A DNA stretch of 64,000 bases from Micromussa lordhowensis (lineage: Eukaryota > Cnidaria > Anthozoa > Scleractinia > Lobophylliidae): positions 41,631,243 through 41,695,242 of the forward strand of contig OZ026596.1 in the NCBI GenBank assembly GCA_964020085.1, given 5' to 3'. Position numbers and translations under genes: made by a program. Below the pieces are notes generated by a model. The model saw nothing but the letters and a program-made list of their open reading frames with translations, was not told the origin of the DNA and searched no databases. Positions 30,406-42,563 of the stretch are shown here, piece by piece; position 1 is the first letter of the stretch, and every line of letters begins with the position of its first letter.

Positions 30406-31744
30406 GGTAAGCTTTCGGAAAATTCTCATTTTTTTGCTGTTAACCTTGCAAACAGAAACACTGGTATTCCGTGAGTTCAAAATGGTGCGAAATAACCTTA
30501 ATTCGTGTAGCGCAGAAAATAATTACCAAGGAATAGATCTCGCCTTGGCTAAGCAAATATTCATCTACTGAAACAAGTTATTTTTATGTCTAACTCCTTG
30601 AGGCGAAGTTGTGAGGATAATTATGAGAGGTTTAGATTAGAGTTTGTTTCTTGTCGGTGTCTATAAGCTCAAGATGGGTAACCCCGCTGATTGGCATAAA
30701 TTATTCCAGGATTATTGGGAACATTTGACTTTTGACCAAAATCCCTACAAAAGCATGGAACTGAAATTATGATAAAATTCAATCAAATTTCCCCATTTTG
30801 ACCATTTTATATCCCTTCACAAGTACCACAGTTGTTTATATTATGCTGTTTACCATGGCCATGTTTTGTGACTATCGGTCTACTCATCAATGAGCATTAG
30901 AATTCCAGACCTAGACTGTCTGACAAAGAGAAAATATGTAAAAAAATCCATTCAGTCCACACAAAGTGAGGTCTTCCATAACTTTTTTACAAAGAGTGTA
31001 GTGAGAAGTACACCAACTTTTGTTTTTCGTTGAAAACAATAATATTTCTCACCCTCCAAACAGTAGCGTTCCTGTTGTCAAGATGGTTCCATAGACAAGG
31101 TGTGGAATCTGGTGACTAGCAACCCAGTCTCATTGTAATACTATTGACCTGCGGTGTGCGTTCGGCGCATGTGTAGAGAAAACAGAAAAACGTGCTCAAC
31201 TGCACGAGAGACCGCCATGTTGGAACTTTGTACTCGTTTCGTACTCGTTGCATTATCATAAGTGTTGTCATTGCGTTCTATTCCGTCGGAAGTTTCTGAT
31301 TCTATATTAAATTCAGTCTTGTGGTTTACACACAAGGATATTTTTTTTCAGTGAATTATATATCCTCACAAGAAAACAAACATGTCCCACCCTAGAGACC
31401 AGTCAAGTGGAAGACAACAGAAGTGAAATGCCCCTCATGTGTTCTTGTCCCGTGAGGCTCTATTGACTGGTGGATTACTAGAAACAGCATGAAAGCAAGC
31501 ATTTTGAATAGCCTTTTGCCGTTACTGTTTTTAGGTTTCAACTACCATATATGTTTAGAGTAAAATTAATGGTGATGTTGAATATTAAATAATTGGTTAG
31601 AAGGATCAGTTAATTTCGCTGATTTTTTTCTTCATTCTGATATTTACCTTGAGGTTCAGAGTGATGACCAAACATATACCCAGTTTGTGACATCTCCCAA
31701 CATGAAGGAGATATCCCAAAACAAGGATATCAATACGCCAGAAA
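30406..31744. other. Non-coding (probably intronic) stretch
   Basis: No supported exon or repeat. Short open frames such as 31141-31335 on the minus strand carry no recognisable signal. Confidence 0.5.
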
Positions 31745-34700
31745 AAAACGCTGCTGTTAAAGAATCGGGCTAAGCATGTGTTTCAATCTGTGAGTGATGT
31801 CTGCGATGAAAAAAGAGAATCATTAGCCCCTGTTTCAGCAAACATGTGTGCTTTCAAAGACCAGCAAGCCCAAGGGATTGTCATGGATATTATTGACATG
31901 GTAGCACAAAAGAGAGGAATTAAGAATACCTTTGAGGAACTGTTAAGTGAAGAGGCTTTAGACAAATACATCAACTCTATGCGAGTCCCTGACTGGGTGC
32001 TAGTGTATTTCAAGCTCAAAGCATGCATTTCAGACAGCACCTGGCAAACAGCTATCAACTTCACCAGCCTAGGGAGGACAGGGGTAAGTTGTATTAATAT
32101 ATTTCTCGCTTTCAGGGAACCTAAGCTAAAAAACCAACTTCAAAAAGAAGGCAGTATTGTTCTAAAATCCACCAATGCTCATCAGTTGCAGATAAAAATT
32201 ACTTTAACAAAAAAGTTGTTAGACTTGAGCCATTAGTTTTGACATTTCCTTTGTCTGGTATCCATTCAACTTTAAAACCAAATTGTCTGGTATCAATTCA
32301 GTTTATAAACCAAATTAGTTTTAGCTCTTTGTGGTTTCAACCTGAACTTCTTATTCATGCCTGCATTGAATTTTGTTTCTGCTCACAACGTCCCAGTAGC
32401 CCACTGGATGTTTCTCTGAAATTATTCTGTGACAGACTGTCCAATAACTGAAGTGACCTCAAGTTGTTCTAGGATGATTGTTCAAATAATTATGGCACCC
32501 ATGCAAAAGTGAAACTGTTTATAAGTTACTCTAGATTTTGACCATGCAATGTTTTTAACAACACCACCGATAGTACATTTACAGGAGATCTGTATTATTG
32601 TACTCGCATGCTGAATAACATTCAAGCAACAAGCTTAAATTACAGACAACAGTTGTAATTATGATTAACTTATTCCTTCTGTTAGAATTCTTCAGATCTC
32701 CCCTTGTTGATGAATCTCAATCAAATAAAGGCTGCCAGACAGATGATATTCTCCATAGTAAAGAACTGTATTGGAGTAACTCAGCTCTCCATTTCAATCA
32801 AGGGTTATGGGGTTGACATGTTTGCAGTTGGAGAACTTATTGTAAGAGAGCAGTGACTGCACAAAATCAGTGAACCTGTTTTACGTGTAATGATCAAGAT
32901 TGATGGTAGACCATTCTGGGGTATGTTATAAGTATCTTATGCATTTACATAAGAAGCATTAGATCTCCATGACAAAAACTAAACAAAAATAGTGACGATT
33001 TTATACCCTGAGTGTAGAAGGTAGTGTTGAACTGGCTAGATGAAATTCCTTTAAATTCCAATTGGTTTATTGCACTATGTGCACCTGTTGCAATTGGTTA
33101 GACATTACTTTGGTTTTGGTTTTATGACACTGAATCAAAACCTGTTTATGACCATGTAATATGCACACTATGATCATGTGATAATCTTTTGTTTTCCTTT
33201 GTTTGTTTGTTTCCATGCTGTAACATTTTAGGAAGAGATCAAGTTTTGGTGGGCATTGTGTCACGACTGTGCCCTTTGGCCTCAAATCAAAGTGCGAAGT
33301 CAGTTTATCCATTGGCTATTGCTAATTGTAAAGAGAACAGGTGTGTGACATAAGAGTTCAAGTACAATACTCAGTTTGGAATTGGGCGGTGATGGTAAGC
33401 CATTCGCCTAAATTTTTCCTAATTCACATCCACTTGTAACTAGAACTGAAAGGGGGATGTAAAAGAAACCACACACTGATTGAAAGGGGTAGCGAATGTA
33501 GTTCTCAGTGTTGCGGTCTGACCTTAAACACATCTCCCAGCCTGGAGCTGAGTGGTTGTACATTGTCATTGTCTCGGAAAATTTGCGTCACAACCTCAAA
33601 ATTCTTTAATTATTTGCTGCTGTCAATACATACAGTAACTACCTGTAGTTGCAGCTCATATAGCGGAGAGGGTATGCATCATAATTGAGTGCAATATTAC
33701 CACAGGGAGAACCTCAAACTCCTGATAAAGGACATAAACAGGCAAAAAAAGATTTTGAAGGAAGAAGGTCTCACAGTTGATGGAAGACATTATTCCCTTC
33801 ATTTCACCGGTGAGTTCCCTTTAGTTTCTTTTGCACCATTAGTACCTTTGATTGTACAAAAATGTACTGTTAAATTATGAAAGTGTATAAGTACAACTTG
33901 ATTTTTAGTGCCACAATTTTACTGATTTGAATGCAATGAAAGGTTGAAATGAAGTGTCTGTTATTTATCTTTGTTGATACAGTGACCTTGGACTACAAAA
34001 CACTTGTGTTGCTGCTGGTAAAGAAGGATGATGATGAATTTGTTTTAGGAGGAAGAGGCGTGGATGTCGAGTTTTGCTTCCTATGTGATGTAATTAGGGT
34101 ATGAATTAACCATACATGTAGGTGGTGATGTGACTTTCAGTACTGAAAACCTCACTTTTGTACAATTTGGCCTTTTCTTAGATCAACTGGAATTCGCGAT
34201 GATTTAGAATTTCTACTTGACGAGGAACTGAGCAGTATCCAACTTTGTGCCTTACATATGGAAACGAGGAACACTGAACAGCTACTTGGTTCCATTGGGC
34301 TCGTTGCATACAAAATTGACTCCTTGAAAGATGCAAATAGTGCTTTAAGAAGTTATGGCCCTGAATCCTTCAAGGGTGACAGACTAACAGTGCAGAAAAA
34401 GGCAGGACAAGAAACTGCTATTGCAAAACACAATATTCATGTGAGCTCCATGTCAGGTGTGTAAAATGAGATAGATTTTTTTTTTGTTTTACAATGCGAT
34501 TCTAGTCTTCTAAGCCTCTGGGGTACATGTATATTCAGACAACCATTTACATCAGGATGAAAAATTGATGTTGCACTTTTTGATGATGAAACATCCACTT
34601 GAACATAAAGTAAAGCGATCATTACAGTGGCATTACGGACTGGTTTTTCAGAATCTTAAATTCAGTGTTACATGTAGTAACAGTTTGGAACACATTAGCT

Positions 34701-37700
34701 TGGGCTTTAAAAAGTTATAGATTTTTTGTGCAGTTCAACTACATGTACACTGTAGGATACACTTACTACTCAGTGCAGGCTCCAGGTAGCAGGCAAATGC
34801 ACATGACAACCACTCACAGTTGCTTGTAACAGGATTTGCTGCAAGTCCACCAAGTGAGGCTTGTTTTGTGATAATATTCTATCTTTAATTTTATGGCTGT
34901 CTTTTTTAGGTCCCACAGAACGTGACATCTTGGCAAATCTAAAAGATATTGTGGAGCATGCTCTTCCAATAGAGAAGATGAAAATGGCATATTCAGATTT
35001 AAATACTGCCAAGAATATGATACTCAACCGTATCACCTTCTGCCATACCCGAGTTAATGTAATGCTAAACTTAGCAACAGTTAAGAATCGCTACTGCTCA
35101 ATAAGTTTAAAGAAATTATGAAGTTTTAGTTTGCAAAAAGGAATAATCCTAACAGTAGCATCGAGATATTGATGTACTGTCGGAATGTGCAACTGTTGCC
35201 TTTTAATAGTCCATTCCAAATTAACATTGTCTTTATTTACTAATAAGGTTGACAGTTGCATCTAGATGTACCGTCGGAGTGTGCAACTGTTGCCTTTTAA
35301 CAGTCCATTCCAAATTAACATGTCTTTACTTACTAGTAAGGTTGACAGTAGCATCCAGATCAGATTTACCGTCGATTCCAAATTAACATGTATTTACAGC
35401 AAGGTTTACAGTAGCATCCAGATGTATCATCGGAGTGTGCCACTGTTGCCTTTAAAATAATAATTATTTTTCTCTTGTATTTTGAACATACCCTTTCATA
35501 AGTGGTGATTATTTGTTGTATATTAACCACAGCACCCAGATGTGCCGTTGGAGTGTGTCAGTGGTATTAGGATTTAGCATGATTGATGTTGTATGTATTA
35601 GTACAAACACTCTGCCCAGATGTTCCGTCGGAATGCAGGTCGGTGTTGGTATGTTCTGTTTTCTTTTAAACAAAAACAGCAGCAATCGTTAATCATTCCA
35701 CCTATAACAACAATGATTTTGATTTGTCATTGCTTTTTGCTTTTGTTAAAAAGCATTTATTACACTTGCTGTTATACCTTAGCTTCAACAATGTTAGGTG
35801 GACATTCATTTCTTTGATGTTGTCATTTCCATGTAGAGATGTATTGTATAACTATAGTTTCTTTTTGGCAATTCTGTAGTATTATGGAGAGATAATTTCA
35901 AGTGGCAAATTTGTACGAGACTTTGGAACTCACACTGAATGCATAACCCTTGATGGCTCTGGTATGTTCTCACTGCTGTTAATAGGATTGCACTTAGAGC
36001 ATTGCTGTAAGATGTTAATTGGTCAAATATAAACAGGAGAAAATATGAATTTTGGAGGGTGATGGGAAATGTTGCTAAACATCCAGATAGAATAGTTGGG
36101 AATTGAGGGTAGGGTCACACTCGTCCAGTAATTAATTAAACATATTCTGTGATGATATTATTTTGTTGTTTGGATAAAAAACAGACATATACGTAGTTTT
36201 CTTGAAATCTGTTTACAGATCTACATCTCTGTTTCTTCTCTTCAGGTTTGAAAGAATGTTTAGAAAAAGGGCTAACGTGTTGGCAAAGTGAGGAAGAACA
36301 TTTGTCTTCTGTTTTCCGAGAACTTGCAAAATGCAAGCGTAAAGACTTAAAGAAAGAAAATGTACTGGTCACAAAAGTGGCAACAATTGAGAAGGAGATG
36401 TTGAGAAACGTAAATGCAGACATATAAATTGCTAGAAAAATTCACTTTTGATTGAAAAATTGTGTTTCATTTGATGAGTTGTCTTTTAAAGTCACAATTC
36501 AAATTGTGTAGTCAGTAACATCAGTAACAGATCATGTTACCAAACATTTTCCACTTTTTATTGCTTTAGGTCTGTAGGGAGTGGAAGGCAATTTCCCTTG
36601 TCTGTCGAGACAGGGTTTTTGACAAGACTGAACAAGAAGATGTTGACCTGTTTGACTTGAAGGTCAGGGTATTTTCATACTCAGCTTCACAAGCTTGAGT
36701 TTTTTTCAGGCTCCATTTCCGATAACTGCTTAAGTTGTTTTCACAACTGTGATGATCACATACTGTACAATTTTATTCTTCAGTCTGCAGTTTAAATATG
36801 CGGTTCACATGTATTCACACTCATCTAATCTTTTTATACTGTAGTTCAACCCCTATTTAGCAGTCACCCCTGGAAAAATTGATAGTAGCCACTTAATAGA
36901 TGGCTTTGATTGTGCATGGTTGCTCATCCAACATTACTATGTTAATTTATTTAATTATGTCATAATGTTTTTGGTCAAAATGAATTCAGGTTGAAATAAA
37001 TGTTCTTTTGTCTCCTAACCCAAATGAATAATTAGGTTAGGAAACAAATGAAATTTAAAATCAAACTAGGTTGAAATCATGTTTTATTGTTCCATTTGGA
37101 ATGATACCATTGCCAATGTTACACACAACCAAAATGGAAAGATGGATATGCTTTCTTTTCCTATGCTCCAAATTTAATGATATTCCTTCAAGCATTTTCA
37201 AAGACAATATACAGTGCCATGTGGTGGATAATTTAATTTAGATTTGCTCCTCACACACACAAACAGCAATTCAGCTACTGACAGCAATACATATAGATTA
37301 CTTCATAGAAAGTGCTTTGTACGGATTTTTATTCACGAGTTGCAAGACTTTGGAAAACTCACTCGTTCGCTGCGCTCACTCGTTCGTTTTCCAAAGTCTT
37401 GCAACGAGTGAATAAAAATCTGTACAAAGCATTTTCTATGCTGTAATTTGTTTATTGTATATATAACGAGAATTAAACAGACCCACTAGATCAGTTTTAG
37501 TTTTCTTCCGACACCATAAGTTTACATGCAGAATGCTGAGAACGTAATGAATGACCGAGCGTAATGAAAAACAAATCCGCTTTCCAGTCCAGATACAGGC
37601 GGACAACGAGCCTACACAAGCTTAAATATAATAGGGGAAAATTTGTAAATACATAGTGAGAATTCTTTTCGTTTGTCCATAATTAAGCTTACTGTCAGAT

Positions 37701-40151
37701 TCAATATGTCATAGCGATGCTTTGCGCTGTGCAAAGACACAGAAAGACAAATTCAGACTCTGTTGACTTACACTGTTTATTTGAATGTTCTTCCTTGATT
37801 GTTGTTGGCTTTCTGGTGTTAAATTTACTTCCTCGGTTTCTTGAATGGCTATTGATTCTCAAACTGAAGTTCTAGCGCTCAAGATATATGTTGGATATAT
37901 TCCATTGCTGCTTTTCCGAAAGTGAAGTAAAACGGGAACCGAAGCCATGTTATCGAGACAAACTTCAAGCGGACGCTGATTTCAAGCCCGCGCTTCTCAG
38001 AAGCCATTTGAGTGCTTAACTCTGATTGGCTGAGTGATTCTATCCTGAACATGTCAAGAATGCTATACGCAAAGCTGATTGGACGTATCGCTTTTTTCAC
38101 ATGTGGAAATATAGCACATATAGAATTCTATTTGCAAGGTTTATTGCCTAAAATTCTCGCTATATATACAATAAATTATTTTATTTCAAATTTGTCAATT
38201 ACATGTAATGCAGTTTCACCCTGAATTTCATTGTGACCTAACGATATATGTATTTAACCTAATGAAATATGTATTTAAGAAGCAATTACATACAGTGTCA
38301 AAAGGTGACACATCTCTTAGATTGGTGATTTTATTTCATCTCCAGTGCAAAGAATGGAGCTTCCTACTGAGGGAACTTTTTGGTGCCAGCCTGGGAACTG
38401 GGGACTATGGGCACCTAACCACTGACCATGCCCCCATGTTGATGAGGCGATTTCTTTCAATGAGAGACTACAGCCAACAAGGATTTGAGGCCTCCCATAA
38501 AGACCAGCGCCAGCTGTGGTTGAAGGCTTCAAGCCATGATTGCAAAGGAGAAGCAACCTCAAGTAAGTGACCCAGTTAAGTGTTTAAAAATGGAATTCAA
38601 TGAGATGTCTTCGATGAGAACTTATTCCAGAGACGCTATTTACAAATGCCAACAAACATAGAAATTGTGAAAAAGGGCTATTTGTAATGGCACGACTTGA
38701 AAGTAAAATTGGTGAAAAAAAAATGACTGATCATAAATACGTTTTCTTGTAGTTGAACAGATGCTGGTTCCTGCGATACTGCTTTCAGGAAGCTTTGAGA
38801 GTTATTGAAGGTTTGACTTAAGTACAATTTGTCAAAATAACATATGATGTGACTGATTGCTCTTACAATAATTCTTTCTTACTTCTCAGAAAATTATCAG
38901 TAGTATTGTATTAATCATTTTAATTACATTATGGTATTAATTAATGTATCTTTTTGCAGCTGGTAAAGCTGGGCAAAACATTTTCAGTTTTCATTTTCGA
39001 GGCTGTGGATGGAAACAGAAAACTGTTACCTGGGATGAGGGTGAGCAGGTCTGGATGTAAGTTTTGAATCATCTTCTCACCTTGATGTTTGGAAGTGATT
39101 ATTTTGTGTATGAGTATAATGAAAGAAAGTGTGCAGAGCAAATCAACCTTCAAGTACAGTACGGAAGAATGGAATGAAGAATATCCAAACATTATCAGTG
39201 AGAGAACCTCAGTACATGCAAAAGGTAACTATATACACTATATTCTGATGAGGCCCAGTGTGTTACATGTCACAATTGCAGAAGGGCTGCACTTGCTGGT
39301 GGAATTTTGTGGTCCATTTTGCTTTTATTTTGTCTTTGTTACCATATCACAAGAGTTGTCTACCTGGCATCCATCATCATCATTTCATTTCCTTCATGTG
39401 CTGTGTTTCCTGTTGGAATTTACCCTAACAGGGCATCTTTGGTCCTCTGTGAATGATAGTTTAAACATTTAAGCTATTTTAAATAAAATACTGCACAATG
39501 TTTATAAGTGCATAACTGCTTGATATCTTGTGTTTGGATTATAAGTCATTGCCCAATGCAAATATGTTTTTAAAACCGTAATTTTATAGCTTCAGATGTC
39601 CCAGGAACCAGTAATAATGAAAACAAGAAAACCCAAAAGAAAGGTAAGATATTATTACTACTACACTTTTAGCAGGTATAGCAGCTGCTCTTCTCTGTGT
39701 AGTTCATGGTGATTTTACAGAACCATTTAATAATCCACATCATGCTGTCTATCATTTTCAATTACTCAGAAAAGAAAAGAAAGCTGTGTAGTCAAGATGA
39801 CAACTCAGAACTGAAGCTCACAAGACAGTTTGGTAATGTTTGGTTGGTTGTGTTGTTCTCCTTTGTAATTGTTAGTGCTTAGTAAGAAGTTGAAATAAGG
39901 TGAATGTGTTTTCAGATCCTAAGAAGCAGGTTCTTCTTGATAACATTATAACCAAGATGCTGTGACTTTGCGTGTAAGAAGTTGCTTTTTATTAATTCAG
40001 CAACAACAAAAACCCGCTGGACAAAATGAAAGTTTCATGAATCATTTTTGTTTCCATAATTTACATTATAGGTGAACCATATTGCTGTAAACAGCCAAGG
40101 TTGGCAGATCCACAGTTGCAAGCAAAAGATGGTATTGAGTTAGGTAACTGA
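31745..40151 (+). CDS. Large multi-exon gene of an uncharacterised cnidarian multicopy family
   Basis: A chain of plus-strand exons with GT-AG sites: about 31745-32083, 32686-32841, 33706-33809, 33983-34098, 34182-34456, 34910-35058, 35880-35961, 36246-36409, 36570-36662, 38346-38562, 38753-38810, 38960-39056, 39137-39224, 39590-39643, 39770-39832 and 40072-40151 (TGA 40149-40151). Marked segments are DSTWQTAINFTSLGRTG, LCALHMETRNTEQLLGSIGL, NSALRSYGPESFKGDRLTVQ, YGHLTTDHAPMLMRRFLSMR and YSQQGFEASHKDQRQLWLKA. I recall related multicopy genes in cnidarians and other invertebrates, some perhaps transposon-derived (the QGFEASHK segment recalls the end of a nuclease-like fold), but I know no function. 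The join at 34456/34910 is in phase; most other phases were not checked. The tail is Lys-rich. The 5' end is uncertain. Confidence 0.6.
34182..34456 (+). CDS. Best-preserved exon of the large uncharacterised gene
   Basis: Acceptor TTTTCTTAG at 34173-34181 and donor CAG/GTGTGT at 34457. It encodes STGIRDDLEFLLDEELSSIQ, LCALHMETRNTEQLLGSIGL, VAYKIDSLKDANSALRSYGP and ESFKGDRLTVQKKAGQE, then NIHVSSMSG, which continues in phase into PTERDILANLKDIVEHALPI of the next exon. The LH-x-E-x-RNTEQ-L motif is the strongest family mark. Confidence 0.65.
35150..35640. repeat. Intronic minisatellite, ~105-bp unit, four to five copies
   Basis: CAGTAGCATC-AGAT, GTACCGTCGGA-GTGTGCAACTGTTGCC and CCATTCCAAATTAACATG blocks repeat from about 35150 to 35460, with weaker copies (ATGTGCCGTTGGAGTGT, ATGTTCCGTCGGAATG) to 35640. 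It lies in an intron of the large gene. Confidence 0.8.
37313..37440. repeat. Foldback repeat in an intron
   Basis: CATAGAAAGTGCTTTGTACG at the left is mirrored by the right end, with arms of ~63 bp around the centre CGTTCGCTGCGCTCACTCG. It could form a long hairpin. No coding content. Confidence 0.85.
37445..38177. mobile_element. Possible non-autonomous element with inverted ends
   Basis: AATTTGTTTATTGTATATAT at 37445 has an inverted partner (TATATATACAATAAATT) at 38152-38177, both followed on the inner side by CGAGAATT. The ~670 bp between has no coding frame. Together with the foldback on its left it may be one MITE-like unit. No target duplication was found. Confidence 0.4.
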
Positions 40152-40607
40152 TGAATCTCATGATGTATAGCAATAATCAAAGCTTGTGAAAAAGTGATAA
40201 GATATTCTATGTTTAAATGCTGCAGTGAATTTACTGTACGTAGAGGCAGCTAATGTAAATTAATTTTAACAGTGCACCTTTTTACATTCTTATTGTATAT
40301 TTTAGAGTTTTTATTGTAGCAAGTGTATTTTGCCAGTAATTTCATCCCTAATAATAATATTAATTAATTTAATTGGTAATTCCTATTCACAACACTCATA
40401 ATGATATGCGAAGTTAAAATAATTCAATAATGGGTTCTTTCATGGCTGGTCTAGCGGTCTCACGTGCGATTACGTAATTACTGATAATAAATTCTGGTTT
40501 GGCGCGAAAATAAACCATTCTTGCTCAGTTTTTCAGCGGAGCCGCGAAGAGGTGGTCTCTTTTCTTTTGGAAGATACGACCCACGCGATTTTCTGGACGA
40601 TTTCCTG

Positions 40608-40772
40608 ATGGCTGAGGATCAACCTCCGGAGCCGAATGTTCAGTTACTTGTCGATCCTGTAGAGCCAGTCGTGAATCCACCGGTCGTGAACCCGCTAGTT
40701 GTGAACCCGCCGGTTGTGAATCCACCGGATGGCAACCAGAATGTTAATGTTGCTCAGCCTCAGGAACTGGAG
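40608..40772 (+). CDS. Gag-like ORF1, exon 1
   Basis: From ATG 40608: MAEDQPPEPNVQLLVDPVEP, then repeated VVNPP blocks and NVAQPQELE at 40772. A donor GAG/GTAGTT follows. The exon ends on a whole codon. Joined to 41545 the reading goes from PQELE into RLREEVRQLKQ, a continuous coiled-coil-like heptad pattern, which supports the splice. Confidence 0.6.
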
Positions 40773-41544
40773 GTAGTTCTCTTTTAGTTGTTATGAATTC
40801 TTCGTGGCATATTTCTCTTGTCTGTCGTATCTTTCAGGTTCTTCACACAGCATGGTGGAGAGAATGACGGAGAGTTTTTGGTCCGATCGCGGCCTGTTAT
40901 CAAAATCTTTTTGGAAGATTATTGGGCTATTCCGTGTGGCTAGTTAACGAACTAGCGTTCGGCGTCTGGCTTGTGGCTGGAGGAACGCCGTGGATTCGCT
41001 TATTTTGTATTTCTTTCTTTTGTGGTCGTTGGATGGTTACAAATCCGTATGAGCGAGGTGGCCAATTTGTTTGGCGGTGGTTAGTTGCCGGATTAGCGGT
41101 CGGCGTCTGGCTCTTGGCTAGAGGAACGGCGTGGACTCGCTTGTTTGTATTTTCTTCGGCCTTTGTGGTCGTTGGATGGTTACAAAACCGTACGAGCAAG
41201 GTGGCCGACTTGGTCGGCGGTGGTTGGTTGACGGACCAACGTTGGGCGTTTAGCTTTTAGCTAGAGGAACGCTGTGGACTCGCTTGTTGCACAAGCGACG
41301 TGGCCGTTTTGTTCGGCGGTGATATCTAGTGTTTGGCTAGAGAGACGCCGTGAATTCGCTTATTTGTATTTCCTTCAGTGTTTTTGCGGTCGTGGGATGG
41401 TTATGAATGGTGACAGCACGGTGTCATTTGTGTTTTGCCTTTCCTTCGGCTGGTGTGGCCTTTGGATGTTTGTTATGAGTTATGATAATGAATCATCGCA
41501 CATTGAGGTGGGCGGTGAGTAAGAGTCTCTTTGTTCCTTTGCAG
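40773..41544 (+). other. Probable spliceosomal intron within the retroelement gag
   Basis: Donor GTAGTT at 40773, acceptor TTTGTTCCTTTGCAG ending 41544, phase 0 on both sides. The intron is almost filled by the 140-bp tandem repeat. Introns are unusual in retroelements that pass through an RNA stage. Confidence 0.55.
40940..41415. repeat. Tandem repeat, ~140-bp unit, about 3.5 copies
   Basis: GCGTCTGGCT, GGCTAGAGGAACG-CGTGGA-TCGCTT and TGTGGTCGTTGGATGGTTAC blocks recur with starts near 40940, 41081 and 41224; the third unit is internally deleted and a fourth partial one ends near 41415. It lies inside the putative intron. Confidence 0.85.
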
Positions 41545-42045
41545 AGATTGCGTGAGGAGGTGAGACAGTTGAAGCAGTCAGTGGAGGCAGTAACCAACGC
41601 GTCGCCTGAGAAGCCCGTGGAACAGATCTTGGCTTATGCTTCCCGCCCGTTGACAGAGTTTAACAAGTATGAGGTGCTTGAGATGTTGGAGACTCTGTAT
41701 AACAAGGCCGCTGACCGTAATCATGACAGGAAGAACTAGTATCGGCTCGTTCATCAGTCGGCGAGGGAAAAGGTGGAGTTGTCCAAAGATCACTTCAAGG
41801 ACCTCGTTATGCACCTATTGGGAGACAAGGACCACGAGAGGGTCCTGGATATCGTTTCTAAAGTAGAAAAGAAGTCAAATCGCAAGAAGTCTCAAGCGAA
41901 CGACAACAGGGGTGCTGGTGTGGCACGTCCGTCTCGTCTATTTTCTTTGCGATGTTATTTTTGTCATAGGCGAGGTCATATCAAGGCTGATTGTCCTGAT
42001 TTGAAGTCCAAGCAGAGGAAAGCGGATCTCAAATCAGACAAGTAG
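41545..42045 (+). pseudogene. Gag-like ORF1, exon 2, with CCHC zinc knuckle
   Basis: The frame reads RLREEVRQLKQSVEAVTNAS, FNKYEVLEMLETLYNKAADR, then TAG at 41737-41739, and continues in the same frame with YRLVHQSAREKVELSKDHFK, MHLLGDKDHERVLDIV and CYFCHRRGHIKADC. The last is a C-x2-C-x4-H-x4-C knuckle, the nucleic-acid-binding mark of Gag proteins. It ends at TAG 42043-42045 in a Lys-rich tail. One in-frame stop makes this copy a probable pseudogene. Confidence 0.75.
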
Positions 42046-42200
42046 CCTGTGTTTAGATCTCGTTAGTTCACACCGGTGTTATAGGTTGAAGGTCGCCTGG
42101 AAAAGGCTGTGTGTTATTCCTTGCGATAATAAACAAACTTTTGTGTGTATTGAATCAATCTAGTGCATATTTTATTCTGTCTATTTTGTCAACATAGTTA

Positions 42201-42400
42201 NNNNNNNNNNNNNNNNNNNNNNNNNNNNNNNNNNNNNNNNNNNNNNNNNNNNNNNNNNNNNNNNNNNNNNNNNNNNNNNNNNNNNNNNNNNNNNNNNNNN
42301 NNNNNNNNNNNNNNNNNNNNNNNNNNNNNNNNNNNNNNNNNNNNNNNNNNNNNNNNNNNNNNNNNNNNNNNNNNNNNNNNNNNNNNNNNNNNNNNNNNNN
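42201..42400. other. Assembly gap (200 N)
   Basis: Exactly 200 N, lying between the gag-like ORF and the RT of the retroelement. Gap size is probably nominal. Confidence 1.
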
Positions 42401-42563
42401 TAACGACTTTGAAAAAGGGGTATCCTTGAGACAAGGGCCTCCCAGCCTCCCTGGTCTTAGCTGTTATTTCTCTGCTGACTTTGACGGGGATGATTTTGAT
42501 ATGGTCTTAGATTTTTTTGGCGATTCAGTGTTTAAAGGTGTCTTCCCTACTCCTTTTTTCCTA

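Noticed and set aside
42163..42434. Open frames running through the second N gap
   Set aside because: Same reason: no real sequence supports them.
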